Shown: positions 62,101 to 64,000 of the stretch, in pieces
How the letters are laid out: each line of letters begins with the position of its first letter
Position numbering within the stretch: the first letter of the stretch is position 1
Assembly: GCF_029961185.1 (NCBI RefSeq)
Contig: NZ_JASBQQ010000011.1
Span: 54,701-118,700 of the forward strand
Source: Albidovulum aestuarii
GTDB lineage: Bacteria; Pseudomonadota; Alphaproteobacteria; Rhodobacterales; Rhodobacteraceae
Direction of reading: 5' to 3'
Length of the DNA stretch: 64,000 nucleotides
The notes under the pieces: model-generated
Databases searched by the model: none
What the model was told of the DNA's origin: nothing
The model's input: only the letters and a program-made list of their open reading frames with translations
Translations under genes and position numbers: made by a program

Positions 62101-62554
62101 TGACCGGTTCACCCAGACGCTTCATTGCGCCACGCAGATGGCCGACGATGCCCGGTTCCTTTTCCTCCAGCACCTTGCCGGTCAGCATCAGAGCCCAGGT
62201 CGAGGCATTGACCAGAGACGACGCCGAGTGACCCAGATGCTTGCCCCAGTCGGACGGCGCGATCTTGTCCTCGATCAGCGCATCCATCGTGTCCGCATCG
62301 GGCACGCGCAAGAGCGCCTCGGCCAGACACATCAGCGCGATGCCCTCTTCAGTCGACAGCCCGTATTCGGCAAGGAAGACCTCCATCAGACCCGGACGCA
62401 CATCGGCGCGGATCTGGCGGACGAGCGACGCGCCCTCACCCGATATCCGGGCCCGGTCGGACGCATCGAGCGCCGCGTCAGCGATCAGCCGCTGGAGCAG
62501 CGGGACTTCAGGTGCAAGTGAGCCGGTGTCGATGGCAGTCCAGAGATCGGTCAT
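59114..62554 (-). CDS. putA: Bifunctional proline dehydrogenase / L-glutamate-gamma-semialdehyde dehydrogenase
   Basis: A 1146-residue enzyme that oxidises proline to glutamate. Residues about 1-180 are the PutA arm and PRODH-associated part, with no ribbon-helix-helix DNA-binding domain. The proline dehydrogenase barrel follows (KLSALHPRYEVAQ; RLVKGAYWDAEVKRAQ). The aldehyde dehydrogenase module carries ISPWNFPLAIFTG, LIAETGGLNAMIVDS and the catalytic cysteine in SAGQRCSALRCLY. The C-terminal 120 residues are a PutA-specific domain. Lacking its own DNA-binding domain, it relies on the divergent PutR. Confidence 0.96.
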   Translation of the reverse strand: MTDLWTAIDTGSLAPEVPLLQRLIADAALDASDRARISGEGASLVRQIRADVRPGLMEVFLAEYGLSTEEGIALMCLAEALLRVPDADTMDALIEDKIAPSDWGKHLGHSASSLVNASTWALMLTGKVLEEKEPGIVGHLRGAMKRLGEPVIRRATRQAMKEMGRQFVLGETINAAMERAAKMEAQGYSYSYDMLGEAAKTAEDAERYAQSYSRAIAAIASAAISDDIRYNPGISVKLSALHPRYEVAQEARVMKELVPVVRKLALQAAQARMGFNIDAEEADRLTLSLKVIEAVLSDEDLAGWDGFGVVVQAYGRRAGAVLDWLYALSERLDRKIMVRLVKGAYWDAEVKRAQVMGLEDFPVFTRKEATDVSYIANAKKLLGMTDRIYPQFATHNAHTVAAILDMGAGKPFEFQRLHGMGERLHDIVLKREKTRCRIYAPVGAHRDLLAYLVRRLLENGANSSFVNQIVDEDVAPEEVASCPFDAVEAMLPGLSNKAIRKGPDLFAPERRNSEGFDLTDAPTLARIDAARDEYAKTEFAAQPMLACKVEGLKPRRVLNPATGQLVGRVTDASAADVDHALAAAKPWKATPAERAAILNRAADLYEENFGPIFALLAREAGKSLMDAVAELREAVDFLRYYAARGLELKQPPLGIFTCISPWNFPLAIFTGQLSAALAAGNAVLAKPAEQTPLIAAHAVALLHKAGVPASALQLLPGDGATVGAKLTSDARVNGVCFTGSTDTAMLIRKAMAKHLAPGAPLIAETGGLNAMIVDSTALPEQAVRDIVASSFQSAGQRCSALRCLYVQEDIAAHFTDMLFGAMEELTVGDPWHLATDVGPVIDEEAEQGIREHIEKARKEGRLLRQLSTPKGGHFIAPTVIRVKGVADMKREIFGPVLHVATFDADKLPKIIDDINATGYGLTFGLHTRIDNRVQELTEALHVGNMYVNRNQIGAVVGSQPFGGEGLSGTGPKAGGPEYLHRFTQPVAAGKAGKDDAKADPAKVQAALNAAPLPAILTRVDLPGPTGESNRLTLLARAPFLCLGPGREATEAQAEAIHALGGQAIAVAGALDPQALATLKGFAGVLWWGDEAAARAYNVALAGRDGQILPLITAMPDLGHVALERHVCVDTTASGGNAQLLAEAGNA

Positions 62555-62657
62555 GGGGTCCTCCGCGTGAATACCCTATATTATCGCTTGCGGAACAGTC
62601 GATTTGACTTAATATTCTCAAAACATAGTCGATATAACCAAATTTAGAGAAAACTGC
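62555..62657. promoter_or_regulatory. Divergent putA/putR promoter region
   Basis: This 103-bp AT-rich gap holds two copies of AGTCGAT (near 62598 and 62628), about 30 bp apart, within longer AT-rich stretches. An Lrp-type PutR would be expected to bind here and activate putA in response to proline. Confidence 0.5.
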
Positions 62658-63122
62658 ATGGCAGATGGACTTCCACACCTCGACCGGTACGACAGCGCGA
62701 TTCTGCGCGCCCTGTCGGAAGACGGCCGTATGTCCGTCACCGAACTGGCCCGACGCATCGGGCTGACCAAGACCCCCATACAGGCGCGGGTGAAGCGGCT
62801 GGAAGAGATCGGCGTCATCGCAGGCTACCGTGCCGTCCTGAACCCGATCCGCATGGGCCTCGCCCATGTCGCCTTCGTCGAGGTGCGGCTGTCGGACACG
62901 CGCGAGGCGGCTTTGCAGGCTTTCAATAAGGCGGTACGCGGTGTGCCGGAGATTGAGGAGTGCCACATGATGGCGGCAAGTTTCGACTATCTCATGAAGG
63001 TCCGCACCGCCGATATCAACGATTTCCGACGTATCCTGGGCGAACGGATTTCAAGCCTGCCACACGTTGCTTCGACCTCGACTTTCGTCGCGATGGAGGC
63101 GGTGAAGGAAACCGGCCTCTGA
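62658..63122 (+). CDS. putR: Lrp/AsnC-family regulator of proline utilisation
   Basis: A 154-residue Lrp-type protein. The N-terminal helix-turn-helix is MSVTELARRIGLTKTPIQAR with VKRLEEIGVIAGYRA, followed by a RAM ligand domain (AFVEVRLSD; MMAASFDYLMKVRTAD). Its location divergent from putA matches the PutR activators of Agrobacterium and Rhodobacter. Confidence 0.92.
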   Translation: MADGLPHLDRYDSAILRALSEDGRMSVTELARRIGLTKTPIQARVKRLEEIGVIAGYRAVLNPIRMGLAHVAFVEVRLSDTREAALQAFNKAVRGVPEIEECHMMAASFDYLMKVRTADINDFRRILGERISSLPHVASTSTFVAMEAVKETGL

Positions 63123-63163
63123 CCCTTGCTCGGGCCGCAATTTCTTCTATGGTCGCCGCGCTG

Positions 63164-63201
63164 GCCCGCGTGGTGGAATGGTAGACACAGGGGACTTAAA
63201 A
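63164..63201 (+). tRNA. tRNA-Leu(UAA), 5' half only, interrupted after the anticodon loop
   Basis: From 63164 the sequence reads GCCCGCG (acceptor 5' strand), TGGTGGAATGGTAGACACA (D arm of a leucine tRNA), GGGGA (anticodon stem 5' strand) and CTTAAAA (loop with anticodon UAA). The next bases should be TCCCC; instead GTCTTTATG follows, and no 3' half appears to the end of the window. The gene is therefore broken exactly at the loop/stem border, where AT-rich DNA begins. Confidence 0.8.
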
Positions 63202-63204
63202 GTC
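63193..63204. mobile_element. Candidate attachment/crossover site
   Basis: At the junction GACTT-AA-AAGTC forms a perfect inverted repeat spanning the anticodon loop. Tyrosine-recombinase core sites typically have short inverted arms around a 6-8 bp overlap, and anticodon loops are common crossover sites. TAGACG repeats at 63255-63260 and 63266-63271, one helical turn apart, could be arm sites. Confidence 0.45.
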
Positions 63205-63301
63205 TTTATGATAATAATAATAACAAGATGTTATATATAAAGTATGGCAGTAGGTAGACGTTTGATAGACGATTTTTCAGCAACAAGTACTTAAGAAATA
63301 C

Positions 63302-63330
63302 TTGACTTTTTGATCAAAATATTGTATAAT
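63302..63330 (+). promoter_or_regulatory. Near-consensus sigma-70 promoter with internal palindrome
   Basis: TTGACT (63302-63307) and TATAAT (63325-63330) are separated by exactly 17 bases. The spacer contains the perfect 12-bp palindrome TTTTGATCAAAA (63308-63319), a position where a bound repressor would block polymerase. Transcription would start near 63337, just before the ribosome site GAGGGG of the first element gene. Confidence 0.8.
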
Positions 63331-63352
63331 GACTATATAGAGAGGGGAAATT

Positions 63353-63703
63353 TTGACCTCATCTCTCATCACCAAAATCATTGATAACAAAAGGAATTGG
63401 CCAAGCATGGCAAAAGAATACTTCCGTGGTTTCTCCACATCGGACAAACCAAGAACAATGAGCGAGTGGAACGAGTTGCGTCGAAAACTCGGCTCTCGCG
63501 TCTACAACAGCGATGTTGCCACCCAACTTCGATTCAGAGACCGCCAGATGCTCGGGAAAACCCGCTTCTATGCGGAGCCTGAGGAGTTCACCCAAACCGA
63601 CCTCCAAACCCAACGAGATCGCATCGTGGAGTTGGAAGGAGAGATTGCGGAGTTGCGCGATAAGAAGCGTGGCCTCTTCGGGCAGGAGGCGGAAGATGAG
63701 TAA
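63353..63703 (+). CDS. Element gene 1, unknown function
   Basis: A 116-residue protein started at TTG 63353, five bases after GAGGGG. The first 80 residues are mixed polar (RNWPSMAKEYFRGFSTSDKP) and the C-terminal 35 form a probable coiled coil (DRIVELEGEIAELRDKKRG), suggesting oligomerisation. No catalytic motif is visible, and I do not recognise the family. It is the first gene behind the element promoter. Confidence 0.65.
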   Translation: MTSSLITKIIDNKRNWPSMAKEYFRGFSTSDKPRTMSEWNELRRKLGSRVYNSDVATQLRFRDRQMLGKTRFYAEPEEFTQTDLQTQRDRIVELEGEIAELRDKKRGLFGQEAEDE

Positions 63704-63959
63704 GCTGTACTCTGATCTTTGGACCAAGGCCGAGGAAGCACTGGTTGATCCTGTCTTCAACAGCAAATCCGAGGACGTGCTTGAAGCATGTTACCTAGAA
63801 AGAGTCTTCCCAACTCTTAGGGCCAATCTCAACGGCCATCATCATCTTCGCGTCGCTGCGACACTTGTCCTCCTTTCTGAGACGGAAGCAGGGGTGCGTA
63901 TCGACACAAGGAACTTGGCCAAGTGGACTTGCCCGAGAAAAGTGGAGAGCACCAACTGA
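63696..63959 (+). CDS. Element gene 2, unknown function
   Basis: An 87-residue, probably helical protein. Its ATG lies in the end of gene 1 (eight-base overlap), behind GGAGG, so the two are translationally coupled. Segments include SKLYSDLWTKAEEALVDPVF and HHHLRVAATLVLLSETEAGV. No known motif is seen. Confidence 0.65.
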   Translation: MSKLYSDLWTKAEEALVDPVFNSKSEDVLEACYLERVFPTLRANLNGHHHLRVAATLVLLSETEAGVRIDTRNLAKWTCPRKVESTN

Positions 63960-63977
63960 GGAACCAGGAGGTGTTCT

Positions 63978-64000
63978 ATGGGAAACGGAAACAGACCGAC
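63978..64000 (+). CDS. Element gene 3, start only
   Basis: AGGAGG at 63966-63971 is followed by ATG 63978 and an open frame beginning MGNGNRP that is cut by the window end. Spacing (18 bp after gene 2) indicates a continuing operon. Confidence 0.55.

Larger units (their letters stand above)
63202..64000 (+). mobile_element. Left end of a foreign AT-rich element inserted in tRNA-Leu
   Basis: From 63202 the composition changes abruptly: runs such as ATAATAATAATAAC and TTATATATAAA occur nowhere else in the window. The first 150 bp are non-coding; then come a near-consensus promoter and three tightly packed small genes with no match to the surroundings. The element continues beyond the window. 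No integrase, transposase or terminal repeat is visible in the part shown, so its class (prophage, island or satellite) is undetermined. Confidence 0.7.

Noticed and set aside
63202..63360. Tn7-like or CRISPR-associated transposon end
   Set aside because: No terminal TGT with repeated transposase-binding sites or target duplication can be recognised; insertion inside rather than beside the tRNA also argues against it.
63202..64000. Group I intron in tRNA-Leu(UAA), as in cyanobacteria
   Set aside because: The break lies between positions 38 and 39, not after U34; no conserved intron core (paired P, Q, R, S segments) or 3' exon is seen in 800 bases, and the segment is filled with packed protein genes.

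Overview
The window is GC-rich, densely packed DNA, and its gene content and order point to an alphaproteobacterium of the Rhodobacteraceae (Roseobacter-type). Evidence includes the cmk-rpsA-ihfB-lapA-like-trpF block, a PutA without a DNA-binding domain next to an Lrp-type putR, metF divergent from metR, a fused-subunit NAD-dependent formate dehydrogenase, a DgcA-type flavin oxidoreductase, and frequent TTG and GTG starts behind strong Shine-Dalgarno sequences. The last 0.8 kb differs sharply: it is AT-rich and begins inside a tRNA-Leu gene.

Layout. 1-8.8 kb: the end of a polyamine-type ABC transporter, then an apparent catabolic operon on the minus strand (DgcA-like flavoprotein, three-subunit molybdenum hydroxylase, MoaD-like carrier) with a divergent TetR regulator, then tusA. 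8.9-13.5 kb: a two-gene formate dehydrogenase (fdh1BA type). 13.8-18 kb: a Ser/Gly-rich exported protein facing a NarL-type two-component system and a single-pass membrane protein. 18.2-20.3 kb: an amidohydrolase (MTA/SAH deaminase family) and a purine nucleoside phosphorylase. 20.5-25.7 kb: an RND efflux operon with two adaptor genes. 25.8-26.7 kb: ribokinase. 26.8-35.1 kb: an accessory region with two exported caspase-fold proteins, a lipoprotein, several Gly-rich exported proteins, and two paralogous pairs that each combine an exported PepSY-like protein with a membrane-anchored LuxR-type regulator. 35.4-49.3 kb: trpB, trpF, lapA-like, ihfB, rpsA, cmk, aroA and trmB, with a cargo segment between cmk and aroA (MarR regulator, membrane-anchored isochorismatase, BchE-like radical SAM protein, YHS protein, membrane protein). 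49.5-63.1 kb: era, DUF1491, a DUF2235 hydrolase, thioesterase, metF/metR, MFS transporter, glycerophosphodiesterase, inositol phosphatase, GFA protein, rhomboid protease, putA/putR. 63.16-64.0 kb: the 5' half of tRNA-Leu(UAA) followed by a foreign element with a near-consensus promoter and three overlapping or tightly spaced small genes, the last cut by the window edge.

The most unusual items are the tRNA-Leu gene broken exactly after its anticodon loop, the accessory region at 26.8-35.1 kb with its duplicated exported-protein/membrane-regulator modules, and the BchE-like gene outside any visible photosynthesis cluster. Functions are assigned from motifs and overall resemblance read by eye; no database search was run.
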